From: Veillonella parvula
GTDB lineage: Bacteria > Bacillota > Negativicutes > Veillonellales > Veillonellaceae
Length of the DNA stretch: 64,000 bases
Direction: 5' to 3'
NCBI RefSeq assembly: GCF_902810435.1
Contig: NZ_LR778174.1
Location: forward strand, 1,720,501-1,784,500
The position numbers and the translations under genes are program-made. Under the pieces are notes generated by a model. The model searched no databases. It saw only the letters and a list, made by a program, of their open reading frames with translations, and was not told the origin of the DNA. Shown one piece after another: positions 21,186 through 33,307 of this stretch. Every line of letters begins with the position of its first letter. Within the stretch, counting starts at the first letter, position 1.

Positions 21186-24100
21186 TTAATCTTCAGACAT
21201 AACCTCTTCCGTAATATCAATGATTTCAGGTGTATTTTTTACAACTTCAATCTTACGGTAACGACTCATGCCTGTACCAGCAGGAATCAACTTACCGATA
21301 ATTACGTTTTCTTTCAAGCCCAACAATGGATCGATTTTACCCTTGATAGCAGCGTCGGTAAGAACACGTGTTGTTTCTTGGAAGGACGCAGCGGACAAGA
21401 AGGAGTCCGTTGCCAAAGCGGCTTTCGTAATACCCAATAGCGTGCGTTTGCCTGTAGCATTTTCACGACCATTGAGGGTAAGACGACGGTTTTCTTCGTC
21501 AAAGGTATTAACGTCCACCATATCCCCTGGAAGCATATCCGCATCGCCAGCTGTTTCAATTTTAACTTTATGAAGCATTTGACGAACGATAACTTCGATA
21601 TGTTTATCGTTAATTTCTACACCTTGGGATTTGTATACTTTTTGTACTTCGTATACGAGATAACGTTGAGTCGCTTCAGTACCCATGACGCGCATGATGT
21701 CATGAGGATTGATGGAACCTTCTGTTAAACGAGCGCCCAAGGATACCACGTCACCGTCTTTAACGATAATGCGCGAACCGTAAGGAATGAGGTAATCAAG
21801 TTCAATACCATCTTCACCAGTGATAAAGATAGTGTTCGTACCTTTCTTACCTTCATTAGGTACAACGCGAACTGTACCTTCGTTTTCGGCAATGATAGCA
21901 TTACGTTTTGGTTTACGAGCTTCGAACAATTCTTCGACACGTGGCAAACCTTGTGTAATATCGTCACCTGCGACACCACCAGTATGGAATGTACGCATTG
22001 TCAACTGAGTACCAGGTTCACCGATGGATTGTGCCGCAATGATACCTACAGCTTCACCAACTTGAACTTGGTTGCCAGTTCCTAGATCACGACCATAGCA
22101 CTTGCGGCATACGCCATATGGGCTACGGCAAGTCAATACGGAACGGATTTTTACTGTTTCATAATGTTTTACAACTTCATCAGCTAACGCCTCTGTGATT
22201 TCACCATTAAGAGGAACGATGACTTCGCCAGTTTCCTTATTAACTAATTCTTCAGCTGCAATACGACCTACGATACGGTCTTTTAATGGCTCGATAACAC
22301 CAGTGCCTTCAACGATAGCTTCCACTTCAATACCGTGGATTTCATTGTTCCGCACTTGTACTTCTTTTACATCGGAGTTAAGGATAGCTTCGATGCCTTC
22401 TTCTGTAAGACGTGTATCAGCTGGGAAGATTTCTACACCTTCGCTGTCAACGATTGCTTGTACAGTATCCTTGTTCAACATATTTTGAACCATAGTTTCT
22501 TTCAATGTTGCACGGATACTATCGTCGCTTTCACCAAGAATAATTTTTTGAACCAAGTTAGTATGATTAATATCGCTATCAGAGCCCAAATGTGCACCGC
22601 GCAATGCGATAGATGTAACACCAGCTTCAGCAATATCTGCCAAGCATTGTTCATCCAAGATAGTTTCAGCTGGTACAACAAGTTCCCCTGTTTCAGCATT
22701 CACAACATCTTTATCTAAAACGCGACCAATGAGTTTATCCTTAAGCAATTCTAATGCTTGACGTGGAGATGTAGCCAAACGAGCACGTTCACGAACGAGA
22801 TCGATACCTACAACGTCACAATCGTCCTCACGAACGATTACATCTTGAGATACGTCAACAAGACGACGTGTCAAGTAACCAGAGTCAGCTGTACGAAGCG
22901 CTGTATCGGCCAAACCTTTACGCGCACCATGAGAGGATGTAAAGTAATCCAATACAGTCAAACCTTCTTTAAAGTTTGCTTTGATTGGTAAGTCGATGAT
23001 ACGACCAGATGGATCGGCCATCAAACCACGCATACCAGCAAGCTGACGAATTTGTTGTTTATTACCGCGGGCACCAGAGATAGCCATCATGTAAACAGGG
23101 TTAAAGCCGTCTTTATCGCACGCCATATTATCCATCATCGCATCGGTAACATCTTCTGTTGCCTTTGTCCATAATTGGATAGTTTTACGGTAACGTTCTT
23201 CCTCTGTAATAAGACCACGGCGGTACATACGAGATACTTTTTCTACCTCTTGTTCCGCTGTATCTAACAAACTAGTTTTAACTTCTGGTACTTTAATATC
23301 AGCAATAGCTACCGTCATACCTGCGCGACGAGCGAAGGAGTAACCCAAGGACTTGATGCGGTCCAATAGTTCTGCTGTTTTTTCATTACCAAACAATTGG
23401 AAACATTGATCAACCAATTTACCAACTGTTTTCTTATCCATAACCTTACCTAAAGAGTAAGTGCCATCTTCACGTTTCTCGTATTGCCACAATTCTGGGA
23501 ATAAAGCATTGTTGAAGATCAAGCGACCTGCTGTTGTTTCTACACGGCCATGATCAGGTAAACGGATATAAAGAATATCTTGCAAACCAATGATATGAGA
23601 CTCATAGGCAAGCATAACTTCATCATAGGTAGCAAATGTTTTTGCTTTATCACGAGTATCTTCGCGTACAACTGTTAGGTAGTATGTACCTAAGATCATA
23701 TCTTGAGAAGGTACTGCTACTGGCTTGCCGTCCTTAGTAGACAAAATATTATGGCTAGAAAGCATCAATGTACGAGCTTCCGCTTGTGCTTCTACGGACA
23801 ATGGTAAGTGACACGCCATTTGGTCACCGTCAAAGTCGGCATTGAAGGCTGTACATACTAATGGATGCAATTTGATAGCACGACCTTCCCAAAGGATTGG
23901 TTCGAAGGCTTGGATACCAAGTCTATGCAATGTAGGGGCACGGTTCAAGAGAACTGGATGTTCTTTAATTACCTCTTCCAAGGATTCCCACACGCCAGGG
24001 CCAATTCTTTCAACTTGGCGTTTAGCAGCCTTGATGTTGGATGCTTGACCGCGTTCTACCAAACGTTTCATAACGAATGGTTTGAACAATTCTAATGCCA

Positions 24101-25388
24101 TCTCTTTTGGCAAACCACATTGGTGCATTTTAAGTTCAGGACCTACTACGATTACGGAACGACCGGAGTAGTCAACACGTTTACCGAGCAAGTTTTGACG
24201 GAAACGACCTTGTTTACCTTTAAGCATGTCGGACAAGGATTTCAATGGGCGGTTACCAGGACCTGTAACAGGACGACCGCGACGACCATTATCAATCAAT
24301 GCATCAACCGCTTCTTGAAGCATGCGTTTTTCGTTGCGCACGATGATATCAGGAGCACCCAAGTCGAGTAAACGTTTCAAACGGTTGTTACGGTTGATAA
24401 CACGACGGTATAAATCGTTGAGGTCAGATGTAGCAAAACGGCCACCATCTAATTGGACCATAGGACGCAATTCAGGTGGGATTACAGGAACGATGTCCAT
24501 AATCATCCATTCTGGACGGTTCCCAGATTGACGGAATGCTTCTACTACTTCCAAACGACGAACTGCACGGATTTTACGTTGACCACTAGCAGTGTTCAAC
24601 TCTTCGCGCAATTCGGCATTCAATGCTTCAAGATCAAGTTCTGATAAGAGAGCTTTTACCGCTTCAGCACCCATGTCGATACATGCGAAGAGAACCTCTT
24701 CAGCAGCGCCTAACTCATAGCGTTCTTCGCGAGTTAATTCTTCGTATTCCTTATCAGCTTCTGGTATTGTTGCATCATCACGAAGAGCCGCATTATAGCG
24801 CTCTTTGCGTTGTGCTTCACGAACAATAGCTAAACGTTCATTACGTTGAGCCACTGTTTCGATTACGACGGATTTACCACCGATAGTATAACCGTCTTCA
24901 TTAAATTGAGCTTCGTATTCGCGGTATTCTTGCTCGGACAACAATTGACGTTTTGTCAATGGTGTACCAGCTGGATCTACTACGATGTAGGAAGCAAAGT
25001 ATAATACGCGTTCCAAAGAACGTGGTGATATGTCAAGGATAAGACCCATACGGGATGGGATTCCTTTGAAGTACCAAATGTGAGATACAGGAGTAGCCAA
25101 TTGAATATGGCCCATACGTTCACGACGTACTTTCGCACGGGTAACCTCTACACCACATTTGTCGCAGACTACGCCTTTATGGCGGATGCGTTTATATTTG
25201 CCGCAGTGACATTCCCAGTCCTTTGTTGGTCCAAAAATGCGTTCACAGAATAGACCATCACGTTCTGGCTTCAACGTACGGTAGTTAATTGTTTCAGGTT
25301 TCTTAACTTCCCCATGAGACCAGGATAAAATCTGCTCTGGAGAGGCTAAACCGATTCGCATGGAATCGAATTCATTTACGTCTAGCAC
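21186..25388 (-). CDS. rpoC: RNA polymerase beta' subunit
   Basis: Catalytic large subunit of RNA polymerase. The 1400-residue product has the N-terminal zinc ribbon with Cys60, Cys62, Cys75 and Cys78, and the invariant magnesium-binding loop [10 protein letters not shown] near residue 515. The bridge-helix region is around [22 protein letters not shown], and a long insertion precedes the second zinc site [13 protein letters not shown]. The start is a GTG with GGGAG 8 nt upstream. It lies 29 bp after rpoB, a normal operon arrangement. Confidence 0.98.
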   Translation of the reverse strand: MLDVNEFDSMRIGLASPEQILSWSHGEVKKPETINYRTLKPERDGLFCERIFGPTKDWECHCGKYKRIRHKGVVCDKCGVEVTRAKVRRERMGHIQLATPVSHIWYFKGIPSRMGLILDISPRSLERVLYFASYIVVDPAGTPLTKRQLLSEQEYREYEAQFNEDGYTIGGKSVVIETVAQRNERLAIVREAQRKERYNAALRDDATIPEADKEYEELTREERYELGAAEEVLFACIDMGAEAVKALLSELDLEALNAELREELNTASGQRKIRAVRRLEVVEAFRQSGNRPEWMIMDIVPVIPPELRPMVQLDGGRFATSDLNDLYRRVINRNNRLKRLLDLGAPDIIVRNEKRMLQEAVDALIDNGRRGRPVTGPGNRPLKSLSDMLKGKQGRFRQNLLGKRVDYSGRSVIVVGPELKMHQCGLPKEMALELFKPFVMKRLVERGQASNIKAAKRQVERIGPGVWESLEEVIKEHPVLLNRAPTLHRLGIQAFEPILWEGRAIKLHPLVCTAFNADFDGDQMACHLPLSVEAQAEARTLMLSSHNILSTKDGKPVAVPSQDMILGTYYLTVVREDTRDKAKTFATYDEVMLAYESHIIGLQDILYIRLPDHGRVETTAGRLIFNNALFPELWQYEKREDGTYSLGKVMDKKTVGKLVDQCFQLFGNEKTAELLDRIKSLGYSFARRAGMTVAIADIKVPEVKTSLLDTAEQEVEKVSRMYRRGLITEEERYRKTIQLWTKATEDVTDAMMDNMACDKDGFNPVYMMAISGARGNKQQIRQLAGMRGLMADPSGRIIDLPIKANFKEGLTVLDYFTSSHGARKGLADTALRTADSGYLTRRLVDVSQDVIVREDDCDVVGIDLVRERARLATSPRQALELLKDKLIGRVLDKDVVNAETGELVVPAETILDEQCLADIAEAGVTSIALRGAHLGSDSDINHTNLVQKIILGESDDSIRATLKETMVQNMLNKDTVQAIVDSEGVEIFPADTRLTEEGIEAILNSDVKEVQVRNNEIHGIEVEAIVEGTGVIEPLKDRIVGRIAAEELVNKETGEVIVPLNGEITEALADEVVKHYETVKIRSVLTCRSPYGVCRKCYGRDLGTGNQVQVGEAVGIIAAQSIGEPGTQLTMRTFHTGGVAGDDITQGLPRVEELFEARKPKRNAIIAENEGTVRVVPNEGKKGTNTIFITGEDGIELDYLIPYGSRIIVKDGDVVSLGARLTEGSINPHDIMRVMGTEATQRYLVYEVQKVYKSQGVEINDKHIEVIVRQMLHKVKIETAGDADMLPGDMVDVNTFDEENRRLTLNGRENATGKRTLLGITKAALATDSFLSAASFQETTRVLTDAAIKGKIDPLLGLKENVIIGKLIPAGTGMSRYRKIEVVKNTPEIIDITEEVMSED

Positions 25389-25417
25389 TACTATCGCTCC
25401 CTTCCTTATAGATAGTT

Positions 25418-28400
25418 TTAGTCTTCATCGTTAGAGGAGTCGCCCATTGGGTACGCCAATTGGCTAAGGATATCATCTTCACCGCCATTATCAGCTGGTA
25501 AGTCTTCCTCTTCCTCTTCCTCTTCCTCTTCCTCTACTTCTGGTTCTACTACAGTTACTTCATCAGTTTCTACAGCACTGCCTTCCATAACTTCTTCAAT
25601 ACCAGTTTCTACCACCTCATCTTCGTCCTCAAGTTCTTTCATAACAACTTCTTCTTGATCTTCGTTCAAGATTTTTACATCGAGACCGATACTTTGAAGT
25701 TCTTTAAGCAATACCTTGAAGGACTCAGGTACACCTGGTTCAGGGATGTTTTCGCCTTTAACGATTTTTTCGTATGCTTTCACACGACCAACAACGTCGT
25801 CAGACTTAACAGTTAATAGCTCTTGAAGGGTATAGGCTGCGCCATATGCTTCTAGAGCCCAAACTTCCATTTCCCCGAAACGTTGGCCACCGAACTGAGC
25901 TTTACCGCCCAAAGGTTGTTGTGTAACAAGGGAGTACGGACCTGTAGAACGAGCATGGATTTTGTCATCAACCAAATGATGGAGTTTAAGCATGTAAACG
26001 TAACCAACAGTGACGCGGTTATCCATCGGTTCACCAGTACGACCATCATATAGAACAGTTTTACCATCATCAGGACGACCTGCAATCGCCAATGTTTCGA
26101 ATACGTCCTTTTCGTGAGCACCATCAAATACAGGTGTAGCAATATGAATACCTGCTACATCTGGTTTTGGCATGCCATATTTGTCAAAATCATAGCCAAG
26201 GCTTTCCAACTCTTTGCGAATTTCAACGCGTTTTTCTTCAGCAGAGTGAATGTTGTTAAGAGTATTCTTGACTTTGCTAATTGCCTCTAATTCTTCTACA
26301 AGCGCAGGATCCATTTCAGGAGCCTCTTCTTCAGAATCAAAGAATTCTACATGAAGTGCATTGTATTTAGCTTCAATAGCTTTAAGCTCTTGGTAACGAG
26401 CTTCGCCACCCATAGCATCCAATTTCTTTTGCGCTGCTGCTTCTACATGTTTTAAAATTTTAGTTTTCAAAGCAATGATTTGCTCATTTTCTTCGAAATG
26501 ATTTACCGTAACATCTTCCGCAACTTTCGCTTCCAATACCTCAATTTGAGCATAAAGGTCGCGGATTGCATCGATTTGTTCCCAGTAAGATGCATCAGTA
26601 CGGGCTTCTTTCAACACGTTTTGAATGTGAAGGTCCGTAGCTTTGATTTTCATACCTAAGCCTTGAACAGCCCACCCCAAGTGAGTTTCAAGAACCTGAC
26701 CGATGTTCATACGAGAAGGTACGCCCAATGGGTTCAATACGATTTGTACTGGAGTACCATCTGGAAGGAATGGCATATCTTCTTTTCTCATAACGCGAGA
26801 AACGACACCTTTGTTACCATGACGGCCCGCCATTTTATCGCCTTCATGAATCTTACGTTTTTGAGCGATATATACGCGAACAAGTTTATTTACGCCTGGT
26901 TGTAATTCGTCGCCATTTTCACGGGTAAAGACTTTTACATCTACGACTTTACCAGATTCACCATGAGGCACGCGCAAGGAAGTGTCGCGAACTTCACGTT
27001 CTTTGTCACCAAAAATAGCACGCAACAAACGTTCTTCTGGAGTAAGCTCAGTTTCACCTTTTGGTGTAGCTTTACCTACAAGGATATCGCCAGGATGTAC
27101 TTCTGCACCAATACAGATAATACCATCTTCGTCTAAGTTTTTAAGTGTGTCGTCACCTGTATTAGGCAACTCACGAGTAATTTCTTCAGCGCCTAATTTG
27201 GTATCACGAGCATCACATTCGTATTCTTCAATATGAATGGATGTATAGATATCTTCTTTGCAGAGTTCTTCACTAAGCAAGATAGCATCTTCATAGTTAT
27301 AACCTTCCCAAGGCATGAACGCTACAAGAACGTTATAACCTAATGCCAATTCGCCGCCATCTGTAGCAGGACCATCAGCCAATACTTGGCCTTTTACAAC
27401 ATGGTCGCCACGATTAACGATTGGTTTTTGGTTAAAGCATGTGGATTGGTTAGAACGAAGGAATTTATTCAAATGGTATGTATCAACACGACCATCGCTA
27501 TCGCGAAGAACGTGGATTTCATTACCCCAACAACGTACAACTTTACCCGCTTCACGCGCCAATACGCAAACACCAGAGTCAGTAGCTGCTGTATATTCCA
27601 TACCTGTACCAACAAGTGGTGCTTGAGCACGCAAAAGTGGTACCGCTTGACGTTGCATGTTCGCGCCCATCAAGGCACGGTTAGCATCATCATTTTCAAG
27701 GAATGGAATCATAGCTGTACCAATAGATACAACTTCTTTTGGACTAACGTCCATATAGTCAACCTTATCTGGTGTAACTTCCAATACATCATGACCACGA
27801 CGACAAGCAACATGTTCAGTTGTGAAGTACCCCTCTGCATCAAGCGGAGAGTTTGCTTGGGCAATTGTCATGCCTTCTTCTTCATCAGCGGTCATGTATA
27901 CTACGCTATCAGATACGCGCACTTTAACAACTTTATCAGCATCCTTGCCTTTACCATACACTTTTTCTACTTTACGGTATGGTGCTTCGATGAAGCCAAA
28001 TTCGTTTACCTTTGCATAGTTGGACAAGGAGTTAATCAAGCCAATGTTTGGACCTTCTGGAGTTTCAATAGGACACATACGACCATAGTGAGAATGATGC
28101 ACGTCACGAACTTCGAAACCTGCACGCTCACGAGACAAGCCGCCAGGGCCAAGGGCAGAAAGACGACGTTTGTGGGTCAATTCCGCCAATGGGTTTGTTT
28201 GGTCCATGAACTGAGACAATTGAGAAGAACCAAAGAATTCTTTGATAGCTGCCACTACAGGGCGAATATTGATCAACGCTTGAGGTGTAATGGATTCAGT
28301 TTCTTGAATTGTCATGCGCTCACGAACAACACGTTCCATACGAGTTAAACCGATACGGAATTGGTTTTGCAACAATTCGCCTACGCAACGAAGGCGACGG

Positions 28401-29596
28401 TTACCCAAGTGGTCGATATCATCTGTATGACCTGCACCATCCATAAGGTTGAGCAAGTAAGAAATGTTAGCGATCATGTCTTCACGTGTTACTGTACGGT
28501 GATCATATGGTAAGTTGCAGTTATTACAGATAACTTTAGACTCTACACCATCATTATTTACGATATAGAATTCAGCAAAACCTTCACCATCAAAAACATG
28601 GCTATTAGCAACGATATCAAGTTGTTCTTCCCCAACTTGTACGCCTGCATCAAGGATAACTTCGCCAGTTTCTGGATCTACAATTGGTTGAGCCAATGTT
28701 TGACCCAACATACGTTGGCGCCAGCCAAGTTTTTTGTTCAATTTGTAACGACCAACGCGCGCTAAGTCATAACGGCGTGCATCGAAGAATAAGTTATCGA
28801 ACAAGTTACGAGCAGACTCTACAGTAGGAGGCTCACCTGGACGTAATTTTTTATAGATTTCAACCAATGCTTCATCAGCAGATTGAGTTGTATCTTTTTC
28901 TAATGTACGAACGATGCGTTCATCATATACTGGTAAACCATCCTCATCAGTTTTACCATTCCAGAAGAGGTCGAGGATACTTTCATTCGTATCCCAACCT
29001 AATGCACGTACCAATACAGTGGCTGGTAATTTACGGTTACGGTCAATACGAACAGCTACCACTTCACTAGCATCTGTTTCAAGTTCAATCCATGCACCAC
29101 GGTTAGGAATAACTGTGGAATCATACAAACGGTTACCCATTGTATCGATTTCTTTATTGTAGTAAACGCCTGGAGAACGTACTAATTGGGATACGATAAC
29201 ACGTTCTGCACCATTGATGATGAAAGTACCTGTATCTGTCATCAATGGGAAATCGCCCATGAATACTTCTTGTTCTTTAATGTCCATATTTTCTGGATCA
29301 TTATTTACCAAGCGAATATTTACACGAAGTGGTGCTGCGTAAGTAGCATCACGGTTTTTACATTCATTAATATCATACTTAGGTTCACCTAAGCTGAAAC
29401 CTTCAAAAGAAAGTACTAGATTACCTGAATTGTCTTTAATCGGAGAAATATCGTTGAAAATATTTTGTAAACCACTCTCCAAGAACCACTCATACGATTT
29501 ACGTTGAATGTCCAATAAATGCGGCATCTTGATAACTTCGTTAATTTTAGCGTACGTATAACGAGTTCGTTTGCCTACCTGTTCAGGTTTGAACAT
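25418..29596 (-). CDS. rpoB: RNA polymerase beta subunit
   Basis: Beta subunit of RNA polymerase, 1392 residues from the ATG at 29596, which has an AGGGGTGA box at good spacing. In-frame ATGs up to 29635 lack one. The rifampicin region is intact and wild-type in pattern ([14 protein letters not shown] then [13 protein letters not shown]). The catalytic-domain motifs [13 protein letters not shown] and the C-terminal [22 protein letters not shown] are present. The C-terminus is unusual: after the family core comes a tail of about 60 residues rich in Glu and Asp, with a run of about ten Glu encoded by a hexanucleotide repeat. Confidence 0.98.
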   Translation of the reverse strand: MFKPEQVGKRTRYTYAKINEVIKMPHLLDIQRKSYEWFLESGLQNIFNDISPIKDNSGNLVLSFEGFSLGEPKYDINECKNRDATYAAPLRVNIRLVNNDPENMDIKEQEVFMGDFPLMTDTGTFIINGAERVIVSQLVRSPGVYYNKEIDTMGNRLYDSTVIPNRGAWIELETDASEVVAVRIDRNRKLPATVLVRALGWDTNESILDLFWNGKTDEDGLPVYDERIVRTLEKDTTQSADEALVEIYKKLRPGEPPTVESARNLFDNLFFDARRYDLARVGRYKLNKKLGWRQRMLGQTLAQPIVDPETGEVILDAGVQVGEEQLDIVANSHVFDGEGFAEFYIVNNDGVESKVICNNCNLPYDHRTVTREDMIANISYLLNLMDGAGHTDDIDHLGNRRLRCVGELLQNQFRIGLTRMERVVRERMTIQETESITPQALINIRPVVAAIKEFFGSSQLSQFMDQTNPLAELTHKRRLSALGPGGLSRERAGFEVRDVHHSHYGRMCPIETPEGPNIGLINSLSNYAKVNEFGFIEAPYRKVEKVYGKGKDADKVVKVRVSDSVVYMTADEEEGMTIAQANSPLDAEGYFTTEHVACRRGHDVLEVTPDKVDYMDVSPKEVVSIGTAMIPFLENDDANRALMGANMQRQAVPLLRAQAPLVGTGMEYTAATDSGVCVLAREAGKVVRCWGNEIHVLRDSDGRVDTYHLNKFLRSNQSTCFNQKPIVNRGDHVVKGQVLADGPATDGGELALGYNVLVAFMPWEGYNYEDAILLSEELCKEDIYTSIHIEEYECDARDTKLGAEEITRELPNTGDDTLKNLDEDGIICIGAEVHPGDILVGKATPKGETELTPEERLLRAIFGDKEREVRDTSLRVPHGESGKVVDVKVFTRENGDELQPGVNKLVRVYIAQKRKIHEGDKMAGRHGNKGVVSRVMRKEDMPFLPDGTPVQIVLNPLGVPSRMNIGQVLETHLGWAVQGLGMKIKATDLHIQNVLKEARTDASYWEQIDAIRDLYAQIEVLEAKVAEDVTVNHFEENEQIIALKTKILKHVEAAAQKKLDAMGGEARYQELKAIEAKYNALHVEFFDSEEEAPEMDPALVEELEAISKVKNTLNNIHSAEEKRVEIRKELESLGYDFDKYGMPKPDVAGIHIATPVFDGAHEKDVFETLAIAGRPDDGKTVLYDGRTGEPMDNRVTVGYVYMLKLHHLVDDKIHARSTGPYSLVTQQPLGGKAQFGGQRFGEMEVWALEAYGAAYTLQELLTVKSDDVVGRVKAYEKIVKGENIPEPGVPESFKVLLKELQSIGLDVKILNEDQEEVVMKELEDEDEVVETGIEEVMEGSAVETDEVTVVEPEVEEEEEEEEEEDLPADNGGEDDILSQLAYPMGDSSNDED
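25503..25532 (-). repeat. hexanucleotide repeat in rpoB coding a poly-Glu run
   Basis: Five perfect tandem copies of TCTTCC on the plus strand, continuing partly at 25533-25535. In the rpoB frame they encode alternating Glu codons. Copy-number changes would alter the acidic tail in units of two residues without breaking the frame. Confidence 0.95.
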
Positions 29597-29852
29597 ATTT
29601 GCTTTCACCCCTATCAAAACACACTGGTCTACCATTTTCTATAACGGCATGAAAAAGACATCTTACAGGTCTCAGTTTTCCTGCTCGGGCAACGTCAAAT
29701 AAAGCAAGGTCCATTTCATTTTTAAAATAACCTTGCTTCCCATTAACCAAGCACAACCTTGGAAGAAAACCTCATCACTATTTGTGTTATAGTTTTTACA
29801 TCCAAAAGCAGAAAACGCTACTTTTGCAATATATAATTTTATCAGTATTAAA
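29597..29852 (-). promoter_or_regulatory. rpoBC leader region
   Basis: About 256 bp without an ORF, upstream of rpoB. A promoter must lie here because a terminator precedes it and no other minus-strand gene is in between, but I cannot pick a consensus -35/-10 pair. A 9-bp inverted repeat (AAGCAAGGT at 29702-29710 and ACCTTGCTT at 29730-29738) could form a leader hairpin. Confidence 0.45.
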
Positions 29853-29885
29853 AAAGACTGTCAACCAAAAGGGTTGACAGTCTTT
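29853..29885 (-). terminator. intrinsic terminator after aspartase
   Basis: A 14-bp stem (AAAGACTGTCAACC / GGTTGACAGTCTTT) with a 5-nt loop, followed on the minus strand by a T run. It lies 42 bp beyond the aspartase stop codon and isolates rpoBC from the upstream gene. Confidence 0.9.
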
Positions 29886-29926
29886 CATTTTCATGCTTTA
29901 TTCATGTATCAAAAGAGAACCATAAA

Positions 29927-31342
29927 TTAGTTGCCTTTTTGTTTTAAAAGATTCGCACCAGCGATACCAGGGCGAGTCATTTCTTTAGGAGAAAGAATAT
30001 GATTAATTTCATCCTCAGTCAATAAACCTTGATCCAAGATGATATCACGAATAGCTCGACCTGTTTCATACGCTTCTTTCGCCAATGCAGAAGCTGTTTC
30101 ATAGCCAAGATGTGGCAACAATGCTGTTACGATACCAACGGAACGATTCAACCAGTACTCGCATTGTTCACGGTCTACTTCAAGATCAACAAGCAATTTA
30201 TCAACGAATGTATTTACACCGTTTTTGAGGTAGCAAAGGTTATTGAACAAGTTGTATGCCAATACAGGTTCCATAACATTTAACTCGAATTGACCATTTT
30301 CTACAGCTAATGTAATAGTAAGGTCATTACCGATAACTTGGTAACACACTTGATTCAATACTTCAGCGATAACAGGATTTACTTTTCCTGGCATGATAGA
30401 GGAGCCTGGTTGACGGGCAGGCAATTTTAATTCACCAATGCCACAGCGAGGGCCAGATGCCATTAAGCGAAAATCATTAGCCATCTTAATCAACACAAGT
30501 GCAGTTACCTTCAAACCGCTAGAGATATCAGCAAATACATCTGTATTGTTTGTGGCATCGATTAAGTTCTCTGCAGTGTAGAACGGTTCGCCTACTACTT
30601 CACTAAGTTCATAAGCTACATCATGAATATAATTAGGTTCAGCATTAAGACCTGTACCAACTGCAGTGGCACCCATATTGATTACATGTGCACCTTCAAC
30701 GGCAGATTTAATACGTTTAATACCACGACGAATACCAGATGCATAAGCGCCCATCTCTTGTCCCAATGTAATAGGCACCGCATCTTGTAAATGAGTACGC
30801 CCCATTTTTAAAATTTCACTATATTCTTCAGCTTTTTTCTCAAGCTCATCAACAAGACGTTGCAAAGCTTCAAGCAACGGTTTAGATTTCAAAATTGCAC
30901 AAACTTTAATCGCTGTTGGGAAAGCGTCATTTGTAGATTGTGCCATGTTACAGTGATTGTTAGGGCTTACAATATCATAGCTACCTTTTGGATGACCTAA
31001 AATTTCACAAGCACGATTTGCCAACACTTCGTTCATATTCATATTCACAGAAGTGCCAGCACCGCCTTGAATTGGATCAACTGGAAATTGGTCAGCAAAT
31101 TCACCTGCAATAACTTCATCAGCGGCTTGAACAATCGCTTTACCGATAGATACATTGAGACGACCTGTTTTCATATTAGCTAAAGCAGATGCTTTTTTTA
31201 CCATCGCTAGAGCTTTAATAAAATCTTGGTCTAAATGTTTCCCTGTAATATGGAAGTTTTCTAAGGCACGAATCGTTTGCACACCATAATATAACTCATC
31301 CGCTACTTCTAATTCACCTAGGAAATCATGTTCTTTTCTCAT
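29927..31342 (-). CDS. aspA: aspartate ammonia-lyase
   Basis: Converts L-aspartate to fumarate and ammonia, feeding fumarate to anaerobic C4 metabolism. The 471-residue product has the superfamily loop GSSIMPGKVNP, where the catalytic serine sits, followed by VIAEVLNQVCYQVIGND. The N-terminus MRKEHDFLGELEVADELYYG matches aspartases rather than class II fumarases. I use the ATG at 31342, with an AGAGGA box 7 nt upstream, rather than an earlier GTG. It stands alone between terminators, where many bacteria have rplL joined to rpoB. A palindrome overlaps its promoter. Confidence 0.9.
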   Translation of the reverse strand: MRKEHDFLGELEVADELYYGVQTIRALENFHITGKHLDQDFIKALAMVKKASALANMKTGRLNVSIGKAIVQAADEVIAGEFADQFPVDPIQGGAGTSVNMNMNEVLANRACEILGHPKGSYDIVSPNNHCNMAQSTNDAFPTAIKVCAILKSKPLLEALQRLVDELEKKAEEYSEILKMGRTHLQDAVPITLGQEMGAYASGIRRGIKRIKSAVEGAHVINMGATAVGTGLNAEPNYIHDVAYELSEVVGEPFYTAENLIDATNNTDVFADISSGLKVTALVLIKMANDFRLMASGPRCGIGELKLPARQPGSSIMPGKVNPVIAEVLNQVCYQVIGNDLTITLAVENGQFELNVMEPVLAYNLFNNLCYLKNGVNTFVDKLLVDLEVDREQCEYWLNRSVGIVTALLPHLGYETASALAKEAYETGRAIRDIILDQGLLTEDEINHILSPKEMTRPGIAGANLLKQKGN

Positions 31343-31412
31343 AATAGATCCTCTTTCCACTATTTCATATATTAGATGATAGTTTAATGAAACGGTTTTA
31401 TCTTATGCGCTC

Positions 31413-31437
31413 ATTATAGCATGTATTTTGTATACAT
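31413..31437 (-). promoter_or_regulatory. aspA promoter -10 with overlapping palindrome
   Basis: On the minus strand a perfect -10 TATAAT (31413-31418) preceded by TGC, an extended -10 context, but no good -35. Immediately upstream, at 31421-31437, is a perfect inverted repeat ATGTAT-N5-ATACAT that fills the -10/-35 spacer. That position suits a repressor operator. The binding protein is unknown. Confidence 0.6.
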
Positions 31438-31625
31438 AAAAGTCATTTCATGTATTCCGAATAAACAATATTCTATACAATATATTATTTCATAAATAAT
31501 TATTTTTTTGTAACTATCTCCATATTATCTCCATATTTATAAAGGCTATGTTTTTATCTTTGATTGGTTTAAATATTACACGCCCTATAGTACAATAATA
31601 TAAACTATGTAAGTAAGGAGTAACT

Positions 31626-33266
31626 ATGATTAACAATCACATGCTGCGCATAGGTGCGCTCTTTTTATTAACCGTTTTGAGCTACGGCTTTTATAATGCC
31701 TATTTGCCAATCACTGATCCGGTGGAGTCCAACTATGTTCTCTCCGCCATCACCATGCTAAAACATAACTCATGGATATCCCCCATGATATACGATCACG
31801 TATGGTATGATAAACCACCGCTCACCTATTGGGCACTTATGATTACGTACAAACTATTTGGCATATCAGACTTTACATCTCGTATACCGAATACGCTTGT
31901 TGCGGGAGCTAGTGTGGCCCTAATGTATCATATAACTTACCGCATGTCTAAAAGCACCTTTGCTAGTGTACTTTGTGCGATTTTATTAATGAGTACACTA
32001 CAGTTTTGGTACATATCTCATGCAGTTATAACCGATGGATTTTTATTTTTCTTCACCTTAGCTATATTTGGATATAGTTATTTAGCATTTACCAACAATG
32101 ACAAGTCAGCTATGGTGAAAGCTTACATTGCTGCGGCCTTAGCTGTAATTACCAAAGGACCTATAGGCATCATCTTACCTGGTCTAATATTACTTATTTA
32201 TGTATGTGCACGCTACGCAATCCATAGAAAGGATGAAATCTATCAACTTTCAAAGGATATAAAATTACTATTTAATCCCTTCGGACTATTAGTCTTTATA
32301 GCGATAGCTAGCCCTTGGTATATTGCTATGTATTCCATACACGGTGAGCAGTTTATTTCTGGATTCTTGGGTCTACACAATGTAGATCGAGCCCTTGTAT
32401 CTGAGCATCCTAAATTTGATGTATGGTATTACTATCTATTAATTGTGCCCCTTTCACTATTACCATGGACACCTGTAATAGTCTATCATTTAAAAGATAT
32501 TAACTGGAAAGATGATTTTGATCTATTAGGTATTATATGGTTTATAGTTATAGTACTCTTCTACTCTCTAGTAGCTACAAAGTATCTAACCTACACATTA
32601 CCTGCCATTATCCCTTGTATAATATGGGCGGCCGTAAAAATTTGTGAATTAGTTACTGACAAAGAAACCGGTGAATTTACTCAATCATTCAAAAAGTTTA
32701 ATTATTTAATTACCCTACCACTAGGTATTTACTACATGATTTTTACATTTGCTACAGCTTTTGATCAAAGTCTTGATAGTAAACCGTTAATCGTAGGTTC
32801 CTTTATTATAGTATGTATGATTTTAATCGGTCGATACTACATAACATCATTTTTTAAACTAGAAATATATGCTTTAGTTCCACTAATTACTTTATACTCG
32901 GCTATTACAATTACAGTACCACCAATATTATTTAATCAATCTGGTTTACAGTTTAGAACGTTCATTGAAGATACATCAAAACCAATATATATATATGGCA
33001 GTTACTATACTTCTATTGTATATTACATGAATACTATACCCACCCAAGTTTTCGTAGATACAACTGATGATTCTATATGGACCGAAGGCAAAACATTAAT
33101 GCCTACCATAACTAAAGAAACATTTTTAAATAACACATCAAATAATCGCGGTGCCTATGTCATCGTTCCTAAAAAATATGACAAGGATTTCTCTAATGCA
33201 TTACCGTATCCAAAGGCAAAATTAGTCAACAAAACAAAACTCGCATCAATTTATAAGCTTCAATAA
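31626..33266 (+). CDS. ArnT-like membrane glycosyltransferase (GT83 / PMT_2 family)
   Basis: Integral membrane glycosyltransferase resembling ArnT, which moves a sugar from an undecaprenyl-phosphate carrier to lipid A or another extracytoplasmic acceptor. The 546 residues have about 12 hydrophobic spans. The first periplasmic loop carries acidic residues (YLPITDPVESNY, near residue 31), and the motif WYDKPPLTYWA and the cytoplasmic KGP motif (VITKGPIG) follow. The donor and acceptor are not deducible. A clear TAAGGAG box precedes the ATG. It is divergent from aspA and convergent with rplL. Confidence 0.82.
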   Translation: MINNHMLRIGALFLLTVLSYGFYNAYLPITDPVESNYVLSAITMLKHNSWISPMIYDHVWYDKPPLTYWALMITYKLFGISDFTSRIPNTLVAGASVALMYHITYRMSKSTFASVLCAILLMSTLQFWYISHAVITDGFLFFFTLAIFGYSYLAFTNNDKSAMVKAYIAAALAVITKGPIGIILPGLILLIYVCARYAIHRKDEIYQLSKDIKLLFNPFGLLVFIAIASPWYIAMYSIHGEQFISGFLGLHNVDRALVSEHPKFDVWYYYLLIVPLSLLPWTPVIVYHLKDINWKDDFDLLGIIWFIVIVLFYSLVATKYLTYTLPAIIPCIIWAAVKICELVTDKETGEFTQSFKKFNYLITLPLGIYYMIFTFATAFDQSLDSKPLIVGSFIIVCMILIGRYYITSFFKLEIYALVPLITLYSAITITVPPILFNQSGLQFRTFIEDTSKPIYIYGSYYTSIVYYMNTIPTQVFVDTTDDSIWTEGKTLMPTITKETFLNNTSNNRGAYVIVPKKYDKDFSNALPYPKAKLVNKTKLASIYKLQ

Positions 33267-33267
33267 A

Positions 33268-33294
33268 AAAGGCGTACCCATAGGGTACGCCTTT
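33268..33294. terminator. bidirectional terminator between the glycosyltransferase and rplL
   Basis: A 12-bp stem (AAAGGCGTACCC / GGGTACGCCTTT) with a 3-nt ATA loop and A/T runs on both sides, placed between convergent genes. Confidence 0.92.
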
Positions 33295-33307
33295 AATATG
33301 GTTAGAA

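Noticed and set aside
27386-28348. A 320-codon plus-strand ORF opposite rpoB, and a 315-codon one opposite fusA (15368-16315)
   Set aside because: Antisense reading of conserved genes with biased codon use; no ribosome binding site or domain.
29927-31342. Class II fumarase (fumC) as the product
   Set aside because: The N-terminus and the sequence after the GSSIMPGKVNP loop match aspartases better, and a class I fumarase is encoded elsewhere in the window.
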